From assembly GCA_900771085.1 (NCBI GenBank), contig CAAGMR010000025.1:1-50169 (forward strand): DNA of 50,169 bases, in the 5' to 3' direction. Positions 43,495 through 50,169 of the stretch are shown here, piece after piece (within the stretch, counting starts at the first letter, position 1; every line of letters begins with the position of its first letter). The notes below the pieces were generated by a model that saw only the letters and a program-made list of their open reading frames with translations, made no database searches and had not been told where the DNA came from. Both the position numbers and the translations under genes were made by a program. Source of the stretch: Clostridia bacterium (GTDB lineage: Bacteria; Bacillota; Clostridia; Oscillospirales; Acutalibacteraceae).

Positions 43495-45270
43495 ATGGCT
43501 AAAAACAAAAATGCCAGCGCACTCGATAAGGCTGAAGAAGCTCGCGAGCGTCGCAAGAAAAATATCCAGAAACAGAACGAGCAGGCTGCCAAGCGTGCTG
43601 AGAGAAAGAGAAATGAAACTCCTCTTCAGAAGCGCCTGAAGGTAATCATTCCTGTAGCAGTTGCAGTTCTTGTGATTCTCTGCTTCTTCCTCAATTTCTT
43701 TGGCGTGTTCAGCAGAGCATCAACAGCCATCAAAATTGAAGATGGAACAAAGATTTCAAAAGCAGAAACAGAATACTACTATCGCATGTACTACAATTAC
43801 TACGTTCAGATGGCTAACCAGTATGACACTTACTACAGCTCATACTATGGCGAGGACGCAGGCAAGACAATCACCGGTTTCGACTGGCAGAAGTCCCCTG
43901 ACAATCAGAAGTTTACTCCTCCAACAGGTCAGGACTTAACTCTTGAAGACAAGTACGGCGACGATGCCACATGGGCAGATTACTTCGAACAGGAGTCAAT
44001 CAACCAGGCTATCATCACAACAAAGCTTTATAACGAGGCAGTTAAGAACGGTGCAAAGCTTACAAAGGCTCAGAAAGCCGAACTTAACGACTCCATTGAG
44101 GAACTCCGCAAGTCTGCAAAAGACCAGGATTACTCACTCAACGCCTACCTTCGTACAACATACGGCAAGGGCATGAATGAAAAGCTCTTCCGCGACATCT
44201 ACGAGAAGCAGACAATCGTTAATGCTTACCAGCAGGAACTTCAGACAAAGTATGCTGAGAAGGTTTCTGACGAAGACGTACAGGAAGCATTCAACAAGAA
44301 CAAGCAGGACTACACAACAGTTACTCTTCGCAACTATGCTTTTGCTCCAAACCTCACTGAGGATGACAACCCTACAAAGGCACAGATCAAAGAAGAGAAC
44401 GCAAAGAACAAGGCTCTTGCTGAAGCATTCCTTGCTGAAGCTACAGACGCAAACTTCAGTTCTCTTTGCGCAAATGCAACCGATGACGAGACAATGAAGA
44501 CTTACTATGAAACAAGTGCTTCATACTCAACTCTCGAAGATACAACATACGAAAACGTTTCAAGCACAATGTCCAAGGAAGCAGCTGACTGGGCTTACGC
44601 TGACACAACAGTTGTCGGAAGCAAGAAGCTCTTCACAATCAAGAATGACCTTGGTCTTAAGACATACTTCATCCTTCTTGAAACAAAGGGTCCTTCAAGA
44701 GATGAATCTTACAACAGAGACGTAAGACACATCCTCTTTATGGTATCTGATGTTAGCGATGATTCCGAAGAAGCTACTGCAGCTGCAACTCACACAGATG
44801 AAGAAGCAAAGAAGCTTGCAGAAGATACTCTTGCAAAGTGGAAAGCAGGCAAAGCAACTGACGAAACATTTGCAGCTCTTGCAACAAAGCTCACTGAAGA
44901 CTCAGGTTCTCAGGAGAACGGCGGTCTCTATGAAGACGTAACTCCTTCCTCCTCTTATGTTCCTGAATTCCTTAACTGGATCTTCGCTGACGGCCGTCAG
45001 GTTGGTGATACCGGTATTGTAAAGACAGACTACGGTTATCACATCATGTACTTAAAGAGCATCGATTCCGAGCCTGTATGGGTACAGAATGTTCGTACAG
45101 CAATTGCTACAGAGAACTACAACAACTTCTACAAGTCACTCCAGAACAAGGACAATGACAATGTTAAGTACCGCAAGTTCAGGGGCATCAGAAAGAGTGT
45201 TGAAAAGACAGCTGATACTGTTATTACCAACATGCAGACAAGCTCTCAGACTCAGGGTTTAGCTTATTAA
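43495..45270 (+). CDS. Membrane-anchored parvulin-type peptidyl-prolyl isomerase
   Basis: Extracytoplasmic foldase, 591 residues. A very basic N-terminus (ARERRKKNIQKQNEQAAKRA) precedes one membrane segment (about 52-72), so the bulk faces outside. A SurA/PrsA-like chaperone region with many helices follows. The parvulin (rotamase) domain lies at about 410-525: RDVRHILFMVSD, LTEDSGSQENGGLYEDV, VPEFLNWIF and GIVKTDYGYHIMYL. No lipobox, unlike PrsA; it is anchored by its uncleaved segment. Very AT-poor in Leu codons, rich in Lys/Asp/Thr. Single gene with a good promoter and terminator. Confidence 0.9.
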   Translation: MAKNKNASALDKAEEARERRKKNIQKQNEQAAKRAERKRNETPLQKRLKVIIPVAVAVLVILCFFLNFFGVFSRASTAIKIEDGTKISKAETEYYYRMYYNYYVQMANQYDTYYSSYYGEDAGKTITGFDWQKSPDNQKFTPPTGQDLTLEDKYGDDATWADYFEQESINQAIITTKLYNEAVKNGAKLTKAQKAELNDSIEELRKSAKDQDYSLNAYLRTTYGKGMNEKLFRDIYEKQTIVNAYQQELQTKYAEKVSDEDVQEAFNKNKQDYTTVTLRNYAFAPNLTEDDNPTKAQIKEENAKNKALAEAFLAEATDANFSSLCANATDDETMKTYYETSASYSTLEDTTYENVSSTMSKEAADWAYADTTVVGSKKLFTIKNDLGLKTYFILLETKGPSRDESYNRDVRHILFMVSDVSDDSEEATAAATHTDEEAKKLAEDTLAKWKAGKATDETFAALATKLTEDSGSQENGGLYEDVTPSSSYVPEFLNWIFADGRQVGDTGIVKTDYGYHIMYLKSIDSEPVWVQNVRTAIATENYNNFYKSLQNKDNDNVKYRKFRGIRKSVEKTADTVITNMQTSSQTQGLAY

Positions 45271-45285
45271 TATTCTCTAAATTAA

Positions 45286-45316
45286 AGAGCAGGTCGAAAG
45301 ACCTGCTCTATTTTTA
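45286..45316 (+). terminator. Terminator after the parvulin-type gene
   Basis: A 10-bp perfect stem (45286-45295 with 45300-45309), GAAA tetraloop, then a T-run. Confidence 0.95.
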
Positions 45317-45345
45317 TAAAACCTAGTATTTAAGGCATAAAATTG

Positions 45346-45373
45346 TTGACTTTTTACCTTTAAACTTTATAAT
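45346..45373 (+). promoter_or_regulatory. guaB promoter
   Basis: TTGACT (45346-45351), a 16-base spacer and TATAAT (45368-45373). The 41-base leader is too short for a purine riboswitch, and none is seen. Confidence 0.88.
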
Positions 45374-45414
45374 TTTATAAAACATATATTTAGCAAAAAG
45401 AGAGGGAGTATTTT

Positions 45415-46911
45415 ATGGCATTTTATTTTGACGAACCATCACGTACATTCGGCGAATATCTTCTCGTACCTGGTTTCACCGGCGGAGAAAATATCCCTGA
45501 CAACGTAGACCTTAGCGCACCACTTGTTCGCTACAAAAAAGGTGAAGAACCTGCAATCAAACTTAACATCCCTATGGTATCTGCCATCATGCAGTCAGTA
45601 TCCAATGACACAATGGGTATCGCTCTTGCAAAAGAAGGTGGCGTATCATTTATCTTCGGCTCACAGTCAATCGAATCTGAAGCAGCTATGGTTGCTAAAG
45701 TAAAGAATTACAAGGCCGGTTTCATTACATCTACAAGTAACCTTCAGCCTGATGCTACTCTTGCTGACATCCTTGCTCTCAAGGAAAAGACAGGTCATTC
45801 CACTGTAGCTATCACAGATGACGGCACAGCTAACGGTAAGCTCCTTGGCGTTGTTGGTTCAAAGGACTATCGCGTAAGCCGTATGGACCCATCCACAAAG
45901 GTTTCTGATTTCATGACACCACGTGAGAAGCTTGTTACAGCTCCTTCAACAACTTCTCTCAAGGAAGCAAATGACATCATCTGGGAACACAAACTTAATG
46001 CCCTCCCACTCGTTGACGATAACGATCATCTCACATATTTCGTATTCCGCAAGGACTACGACTCTCATAAAGAAAACAAGCTTGAACTTCTCGATGCCAA
46101 CAAGTCATATGTTGTAGGCGCAGGTATCAACACTCGTGACTACGAGGAAAGAGTTCCTGCTCTTGTTGAGGCAGGCGCTGACGTTCTTTGCCTTGACTCT
46201 TCAGAAGGTTACACAGAATGGCAGAGACGTGCTCTTTCATGGATTAAGGGCAAGTACGGCGACAGCGTAAAGGTTGGTGCCGGTAACGTAGTTGACGGCG
46301 AAGGCTTCCGTTTCCTCGCTGACTGTGGTGCTGACTTTGTAAAGGTTGGTATCGGCGGCGGTTCAATCTGCATCACTCGTGAAACAAAGGGTATCGGCCG
46401 TGGACAGGCTACAGCTCTTATCGATGTTTGCGCTGAACGTGACAAGTACTTCGAAGAAACAGGCATCTATGTTCCTGTATGCTCCGATGGCGGTATCGTT
46501 CATGACTATCACATCACTCTTGCTCTTGCAATGGGCGCTGACTTCCTCATGCTTGGTCGTTACTTCTCCCGTTTCGACGAGTCTCCAACAAACAAGATCC
46601 GTATCAACGGCCGTTATGTTAAGGAGTACTGGGGCGAAGGTTCAAACCGTGCACGTAACTGGCAGCGTTACGATATGGGCGGCGCTTCAAAGCTCAGCTT
46701 TGAAGAAGGTGTAGACTCATACGTACCATACGCAGGCGCACTTCATGACGGTGTTCAGACATCACTCTACAAGGTTCGCTCAACAATGTGCAACTGCGGT
46801 GCTCTCAGCATCAAGGAGCTTCAGTCCAAGGCTAAGCTTACAGTAGTATCCTCCACTTCAATTGTTGAAGGCGGTTCACACGACGTTATTCTTAAGAACA
46901 GCGTAGAATAA
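45415..46911 (+). CDS. guaB: IMP dehydrogenase
   Basis: NAD-dependent oxidation of IMP to XMP, the committed step of GMP synthesis. TIM-barrel motifs: NIPMVSAIMQSVSNDTMGIALAKEGG near the N-terminus in sections, DVLCLDSSEGY, VKVGAGNVVDGEGFRFLADCGADFVKVGIGGGSICITRE in sections (Cys of GSICITR is catalytic; most enzymes have GSICTTR), and CSDGGIVHDYHITLALAMGADFLMLGRYF. Two CBS domains are inserted at about 110-225. 498 residues, normal. GAGGGAG precedes the ATG. The C-terminal flap and K+ site region (VRSTMCNCGALSIKEL) is of the clostridial/archaeal-like subtype. Monogenic. Confidence 0.96.
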   Translation: MAFYFDEPSRTFGEYLLVPGFTGGENIPDNVDLSAPLVRYKKGEEPAIKLNIPMVSAIMQSVSNDTMGIALAKEGGVSFIFGSQSIESEAAMVAKVKNYKAGFITSTSNLQPDATLADILALKEKTGHSTVAITDDGTANGKLLGVVGSKDYRVSRMDPSTKVSDFMTPREKLVTAPSTTSLKEANDIIWEHKLNALPLVDDNDHLTYFVFRKDYDSHKENKLELLDANKSYVVGAGINTRDYEERVPALVEAGADVLCLDSSEGYTEWQRRALSWIKGKYGDSVKVGAGNVVDGEGFRFLADCGADFVKVGIGGGSICITRETKGIGRGQATALIDVCAERDKYFEETGIYVPVCSDGGIVHDYHITLALAMGADFLMLGRYFSRFDESPTNKIRINGRYVKEYWGEGSNRARNWQRYDMGGASKLSFEEGVDSYVPYAGALHDGVQTSLYKVRSTMCNCGALSIKELQSKAKLTVVSSTSIVEGGSHDVILKNSVE

Positions 46912-46924
46912 TCAGATAACAGTA

Positions 46925-46959
46925 AAGCCCGGAGCTTAAAGCTCCGGGCTTGTTTTTTT
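46925..46959 (+). terminator. guaB terminator
   Basis: An 11-bp stem (46925-46935 with 46941-46951), TTAAA loop, followed by TG and seven T, close to the convergent kinase gene. Confidence 0.95.
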
Positions 46960-46964
46960 GCATA

Positions 46965-47474
46965 TCAGTTTAATGAACTTTTAATTGCTTCAGTAATTTT
47001 TTCACCGACAGCCCACAGGTCTCCTTCTTCGGTATCAACTGTGATATCGGCATATTTTTCATAAAGAGGAACGCGCTCATCATAGACATCCCTGAAAGTC
47101 TTTCCTTCAGGTACGACTATTCCCCTTGTCTCAAAGTTCGGTATTCTGTCAACTATTGTTTCGTAAGATGCTCTGAGATAAACAACAAGGCCAATATCTT
47201 TGAAATGCTTCATGGCATTCTCGCCATAAACAGCACTTCCGCCTGTTGCTATTACAGCATTGTGGGCCTCAAGTTCGGCATTTACCTTATCCTCAAATGC
47301 AGCAAAAGCTTCAGGACCAATATCATCTATCATGGCCTGCAGTTTTCTGCCTGCCTTTCTTTGAATGACCAGATCGGAATCAACGAAGTCGTAACCCAGG
47401 TTCTTTGCAAGAAGAACGCCAATTGTGCTCTTGCCTACTCCCGGCATTCCGATAAGAATTACATTATCTTTCAT
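46965..47474 (-). CDS. Shikimate kinase-like P-loop kinase
   Basis: P-loop kinase of 169 residues. Walker A GMPGVGKST (9-17), VDSDLVIQRKAGRKL with D32 and D34, and DERVPLYEKYAD with the lid/Arg motif match shikimate kinase, which phosphorylates shikimate in aromatic synthesis. Two oddities: the Arg that normally binds shikimate in the F-R motif is A58 (EAFAAFED), and the GGG of the substrate site is GGS (78-80). The RPLL element reads RGIVVPEGK. It may act on another substrate. ATG at 47474 has AGAAGG 6 bases upstream; a longer reading adds a spurious leader across the promoter. Confidence 0.82.
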   Translation of the reverse strand: MKDNVILIGMPGVGKSTIGVLLAKNLGYDFVDSDLVIQRKAGRKLQAMIDDIGPEAFAAFEDKVNAELEAHNAVIATGGSAVYGENAMKHFKDIGLVVYLRASYETIVDRIPNFETRGIVVPEGKTFRDVYDERVPLYEKYADITVDTEEGDLWAVGEKITEAIKSSLN

Positions 47475-47516
47475 AACGGACCTTCTAACTAAAAAAATAA
47501 TCGTATAAATTATACC

Positions 47517-47597
47517 AGCAATAAATAATAATGCAATTGCAACACGTGTGGTGTAACAAGACTGTAACCGCGGTGTAACCATAGTTTATGTTATAAT
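47517..47597. promoter_or_regulatory. Divergent promoter region with three 11-bp-phased TGTAAC repeats
   Basis: TGTAAC occurs at 47552, 47563 and 47574, that is every 11 bases. TATAAT at 47592-47597 is the probable -10 for the M28 gene, with no good -35, so the last repeat falls at the -35 position. On the minus strand TTGCAT, a 16-base spacer and TATAAT form the kinase promoter, with the repeats just upstream. Such spacing is typical of OmpR/PhoB-type response-regulator boxes. Confidence 0.6.
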
Positions 47598-47621
47598 TCT
47601 TCGTGGGGAGTTGAAAAAATA

Positions 47622-48890
47622 ATGAAATTTACTGAAACATACAGCAATTCTATAGACTTACACAAGGCTACAGATGACGGTGTCAGAGTAGTAGCCAATA
47701 TCGTAAATACGGTTGGTCCAAGAGCCGCAGGATCTGAGCAGGAGCTTCAGGCTCAGCAGATGCTCGCAGAGGAAATAAGACCATATGCCGACAAAGTTGA
47801 AACTGAAGAATTTGAAGTTCACAGACAGGCATTCATGGGATTCATTCCATTCACTGTAATGTGCGGCGTAATCTCAGTTTTCGTAAACTGGTTCGCAAGC
47901 CCTGCAGTGGCATTCCTTCTCTGCGTACTGGCTTTCGTTCCTCTCGTGTTCGAATTCTTAAGATACGACGAGTTCTGTGACAAGCTGTTCCCGAAACAGA
48001 CTTCACACAATACCTACGGCGTGGTAAAACCTCGCGGAGACGTTCAGCAGAGACTTATCATGGTTTCTCATTCAGACTCTCAGTATGAGTGGACTCTTAA
48101 CTATCTCATCGGCGGTCTCACAGCAAAGCTTGCAGTTGAGATTCCTGCAGTTGTAGGTCTCGTTATTCAGACTATCTACGCACTTGTATGCTGGATTGTC
48201 GGCGGAGGTTCTCCTGCCGTTGACATTATGTCACTCAGATGGTTCTTCGTAGCCTTCTTTGCAATCAGCATCATCTTTATTCCACTTGAAATATCCTTCA
48301 TTTTCTTCCAGAGCCACACCAAGAGCGTTCCGGGCGCATCTGACAACCTTTCAGGCTGTGCAGTAAACCTCGAGGTAGTCAAGGCACTTCAGGACTCAGG
48401 CGTAAAGCTCGACAGAACTGAAGTTGTAGCAGTTTTCTCAGGTTCTGAAGAAGTAGGCCTCCGCGGAGCAAAAGCTTTTGCGAAGCGCCACAAGAATGAA
48501 TACAAAGATGTACCAACAGTAGTAATTGCTCTTGATACATTCCGTGATCTTGAAGACATGGCCATCTATGACCGCGACCTTTCAGGTACGCTCCAGCATG
48601 ACTGGCAGGTTAAGCATCTGCTCAAGGAAGCAGCTGCAAACTGTGGAAAGGACCTTCCTTTCTCTTCCGTTTATGTCGGCGGTTCAGATGCCGCAGCCTT
48701 CACTCGTGAAGGCTACAAAGCATCCTGCCTTGCAGCAATGAACCCTGACCCACCTCGTTATTATCACACACGTCTTGATACTGTTGATAATATGAGACCT
48801 GAGTGCATTACAGTAGGCCTCGACATCATGCTCGAAACAGTTTGCATGTTCGACCGCAACGGTCTTCCAACACAGACTGAAACAAAGTAA
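47622..48890 (+). CDS. M28 family metallopeptidase with internal membrane segments
   Basis: Zinc aminopeptidase-type protein of 422 residues. Zinc ligands fit SHSDS (His), GASDNLSGCAVNLEV (Asp), FSGSEEVGLRGAKAF (Glu-Glu), ALDTFRDLEDM (Asp) and YYHTRLDTVDNM (His). NTVGPRAAGSEQELQAQQML opens the fold. Unusually, hydrophobic segments interrupt it: about 68-110 (FMGFIPFTVMCGVISVFVNW and next) and about 165-225, suggesting a membrane-embedded peptidase whose active site faces one side. GGGGAG precedes the ATG at a long spacing. Substrates unknown. Ended by the terminator at 48900. Confidence 0.87.
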   Translation: MKFTETYSNSIDLHKATDDGVRVVANIVNTVGPRAAGSEQELQAQQMLAEEIRPYADKVETEEFEVHRQAFMGFIPFTVMCGVISVFVNWFASPAVAFLLCVLAFVPLVFEFLRYDEFCDKLFPKQTSHNTYGVVKPRGDVQQRLIMVSHSDSQYEWTLNYLIGGLTAKLAVEIPAVVGLVIQTIYALVCWIVGGGSPAVDIMSLRWFFVAFFAISIIFIPLEISFIFFQSHTKSVPGASDNLSGCAVNLEVVKALQDSGVKLDRTEVVAVFSGSEEVGLRGAKAFAKRHKNEYKDVPTVVIALDTFRDLEDMAIYDRDLSGTLQHDWQVKHLLKEAAANCGKDLPFSSVYVGGSDAAAFTREGYKASCLAAMNPDPPRYYHTRLDTVDNMRPECITVGLDIMLETVCMFDRNGLPTQTETK

Positions 48891-48899
48891 ATACTCATA

Positions 48900-48930
48900 A
48901 AAGGGCAGCTTTCCGGCTGCCCTTTCTTAT
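48900..48930 (+). terminator. Terminator after the M28 gene
   Basis: A 10-bp perfect stem (48900-48909 with 48916-48925), six-base loop, then CTTATTT. Confidence 0.9.
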
Positions 48931-49021
48931 TTATAACACGTTCTAAAAAGCCTTGATTAATTTCATCAATTCGGGTACATTGATAATAAGCACAAAACTA
49001 TTAAGCAAAGGAGTTTATGAA

Positions 49022-49672
49022 ATGATTAAGACTATGTTAGACATCATCGGCAAAGAGTTTCCCGTTACTGAAGCTTCTGTCGGTGAGTTCAGGAACCTCT
49101 CTGTGGGACCGATGAATTTTGAAGTTTCAAAGTACATCGCGGAGGGTCTTGGCGCTATTTCCGTAATGGAAGCAAGTGGCATGGGCGGAGCTTTCAGCAT
49201 GATTACATTTATTGTTAATCCGCTTCACAAGGATGCTCCTCTTTTCTCTCATGACCGCATGAACGCACCTGACGGCAGCGACACATGCTTCCTCGAACTT
49301 TATGACACTACTCTCGGCGGATTTGACGTCTCCCCGATTACAGCTGTTGCAGAAGCAGCCGGAGACGAGCTTGAATGCCCTGTAATGCCAAACTGGTATG
49401 ACGACATACGTTACAGGGAAAACCGCTGCAAGAAAGGCACAGCCGAAAACAAGGAGCAGTTTGACAAGCTTACAGCCGACTTCCTGGAAGCTTATATTGC
49501 CGCTGCAAAAGCTGCACCGGACTGCGACCCTGCAGAGAAGCAGCCAAAGAATGAATACTACTCAGAGACTCTTCTCGAAAAAGGCGGCCCTGCAGCTGAC
49601 GGCTTCATCCAGACCTACGGTAAGGAAAAGACCGGCGAATTCTTCCGCACAGTTCTCTTCGCAAACGAATAA
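49022..49672 (+). CDS. Protein of unknown function, first gene of an operon with a PNPOx-fold protein
   Basis: Not recognised. 216 residues, cytosolic, with a conserved-looking core SVMEASGMGGAFSMITFIVN, PLHKDAPLFSHDRMN and DTCFLELYDTT. The pattern of a strand, then P-x-x-x-D-x-P, then an acidic strand loosely recalls ferredoxin-dependent bilin reductases (HY2 family), but I cannot confirm this. The C-terminal half is helical and rich in Ala/Glu/Lys. AAAGGAG lies 8 bases before the ATG at 49022; the longer reading from 48953 is unlikely. The next gene begins 22 bases later. A TTGAT-N7-ATCAA inverted repeat lies upstream at about 48952-48968, near the likely promoter. Confidence 0.72.
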   Translation: MIKTMLDIIGKEFPVTEASVGEFRNLSVGPMNFEVSKYIAEGLGAISVMEASGMGGAFSMITFIVNPLHKDAPLFSHDRMNAPDGSDTCFLELYDTTLGGFDVSPITAVAEAAGDELECPVMPNWYDDIRYRENRCKKGTAENKEQFDKLTADFLEAYIAAAKAAPDCDPAEKQPKNEYYSETLLEKGGPAADGFIQTYGKEKTGEFFRTVLFANE

Positions 49673-49694
49673 TTAACATAAAGGAGTTTTACAA

Positions 49695-50169
49695 ATGGCA
49701 AATACAGTCGATATTGAACATTTTAAAAATTTCTGGATTGAACAGCAGAAGACAGCTGTTCACATGGAACCCGAGAAGTCTTTTGCACACATTGAAAACT
49801 TCATTAAGAACCACAACACATGCGCCCTGGCCACCGGTTATGGCGACCACATTCGCAACACCCCTATTGAGTACACATACATGGACGGCAAGTTTTACCT
49901 GTACTCAGAAGGCGGCATGAAGTTTGTCGGACTTGAGCAGAACAGCAATGTATGCCTTGCCATCTTTGAATACTATGGTGACCCTCGTGATTCCCACGGT
50001 CTTCAGGTAATGGGAACCGCAACACTCCACCCTCCTCGCTGCGACCTCTTCAAGAAGGTTCTCGAGTTCAAGGGCATTCCATACGACGTCATGAAGGCTG
50101 CAAAAGTAGACGTCTGCCTCATCGAAATCACTCCAAGCGTTATGGAGATGTACGACACAGACTTCGTAA
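49695..50169 (+). CDS. Pyridoxamine 5'-phosphate oxidase-fold protein (runs off the window)
   Basis: Flavin-binding split-barrel family, partial: the first 158 codons are present and no stop is reached. After a helical N-terminus, NTCALATGYGDHIRNTPIEY, GKFYLYSEGG, FVGLEQNSNVCLAIFEYYG and LQVMGTATLHPP follow the PNPOx-like strand order of FMN or heme/F420-binding proteins; VDVCLIEITPSVMEMYD is the final strand region. The HugZ-type heme-degrading members have the same fold, so a link with heme or tetrapyrrole chemistry of the gene before is possible but speculative. AAGGAG precedes the ATG at 8 bases. Confidence 0.85.
   Translation, partial: MANTVDIEHFKNFWIEQQKTAVHMEPEKSFAHIENFIKNHNTCALATGYGDHIRNTPIEYTYMDGKFYLYSEGGMKFVGLEQNSNVCLAIFEYYGDPRDSHGLQVMGTATLHPPRCDLFKKVLEFKGIPYDVMKAAKVDVCLIEITPSVMEMYDTDFV

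Noticed and set aside
45374..45414. Purine riboswitch in the guaB leader
   Set aside because: The leader is about 35-40 bases, with no room for an aptamer and no conserved purine-box pattern.

Overview
The window looks like the chromosome of a low-to-mid GC Bacillota, most likely an anaerobic gut or rumen Clostridia (Lachnospiraceae-like). This is an inference from a perfect CIRCE operator before groES-groEL, strong GGAGG ribosome binding sites, TTGACA/TATAAT promoters, many short-stem terminators, and the gene content. No rRNA gene, CRISPR array, insertion sequence or integrase was found.

Layout. 1-5047: a minus-strand cluster (O-antigen-ligase-like protein, CorC/HlyC protein, RluA-type synthase, glycerophosphodiester phosphodiesterase, 5' part of uvrB). 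5160-7216: CIRCE-controlled groES-groEL with terminator. 7276-9003: a cytosolic GH2 glycosidase, convergent with tRNA-Thr(GGT). About 9180-24868: a GC-rich island (one sampled 60-base line is 58% G+C, against 43-48% for two host lines) lying exactly between the tRNA-Thr promoter and the terminator of a tRNA(CAT)-tRNA-Trp pair. It carries two GH78 alpha-L-rhamnosidases, a GH43, a GPH-family sugar symporter, an AraC-type regulator, four serine/alpha-beta hydrolases and a broken lipase gene.

25183-50169 returns to host composition. It holds galK-nudix, two intact lipase-like genes, fumC, a large modular Fe-S/FAD oxidoreductase divergent from a FadR-type regulator, a repeat-rich membrane protein, tcdA, DUF1275 and DUF5662 genes, a Sir2/NERD-like pair, M20 and M28 peptidases, an aminotransferase, a parvulin-type isomerase, guaB, a shikimate-kinase-like gene, and a two-gene operon ending in a PNPOx-fold protein.

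The main finding is a regulon written into the island. Four transcription units each carry two copies of a 17-base element close to AACATCATAAAATCTTG, spaced exactly 21 bp start to start, in the same orientation relative to the gene, and 17-19 bp upstream of a recognisable -10 box. One of the four sites lies just upstream of the island's AraC-type gene and probably serves it too. The inferred picture is a transferred, self-contained system for a rhamnose-containing glycan: secreted esterases deacylate it, the symporter imports oligosaccharides, and cytosolic GH78/GH43 enzymes degrade them.
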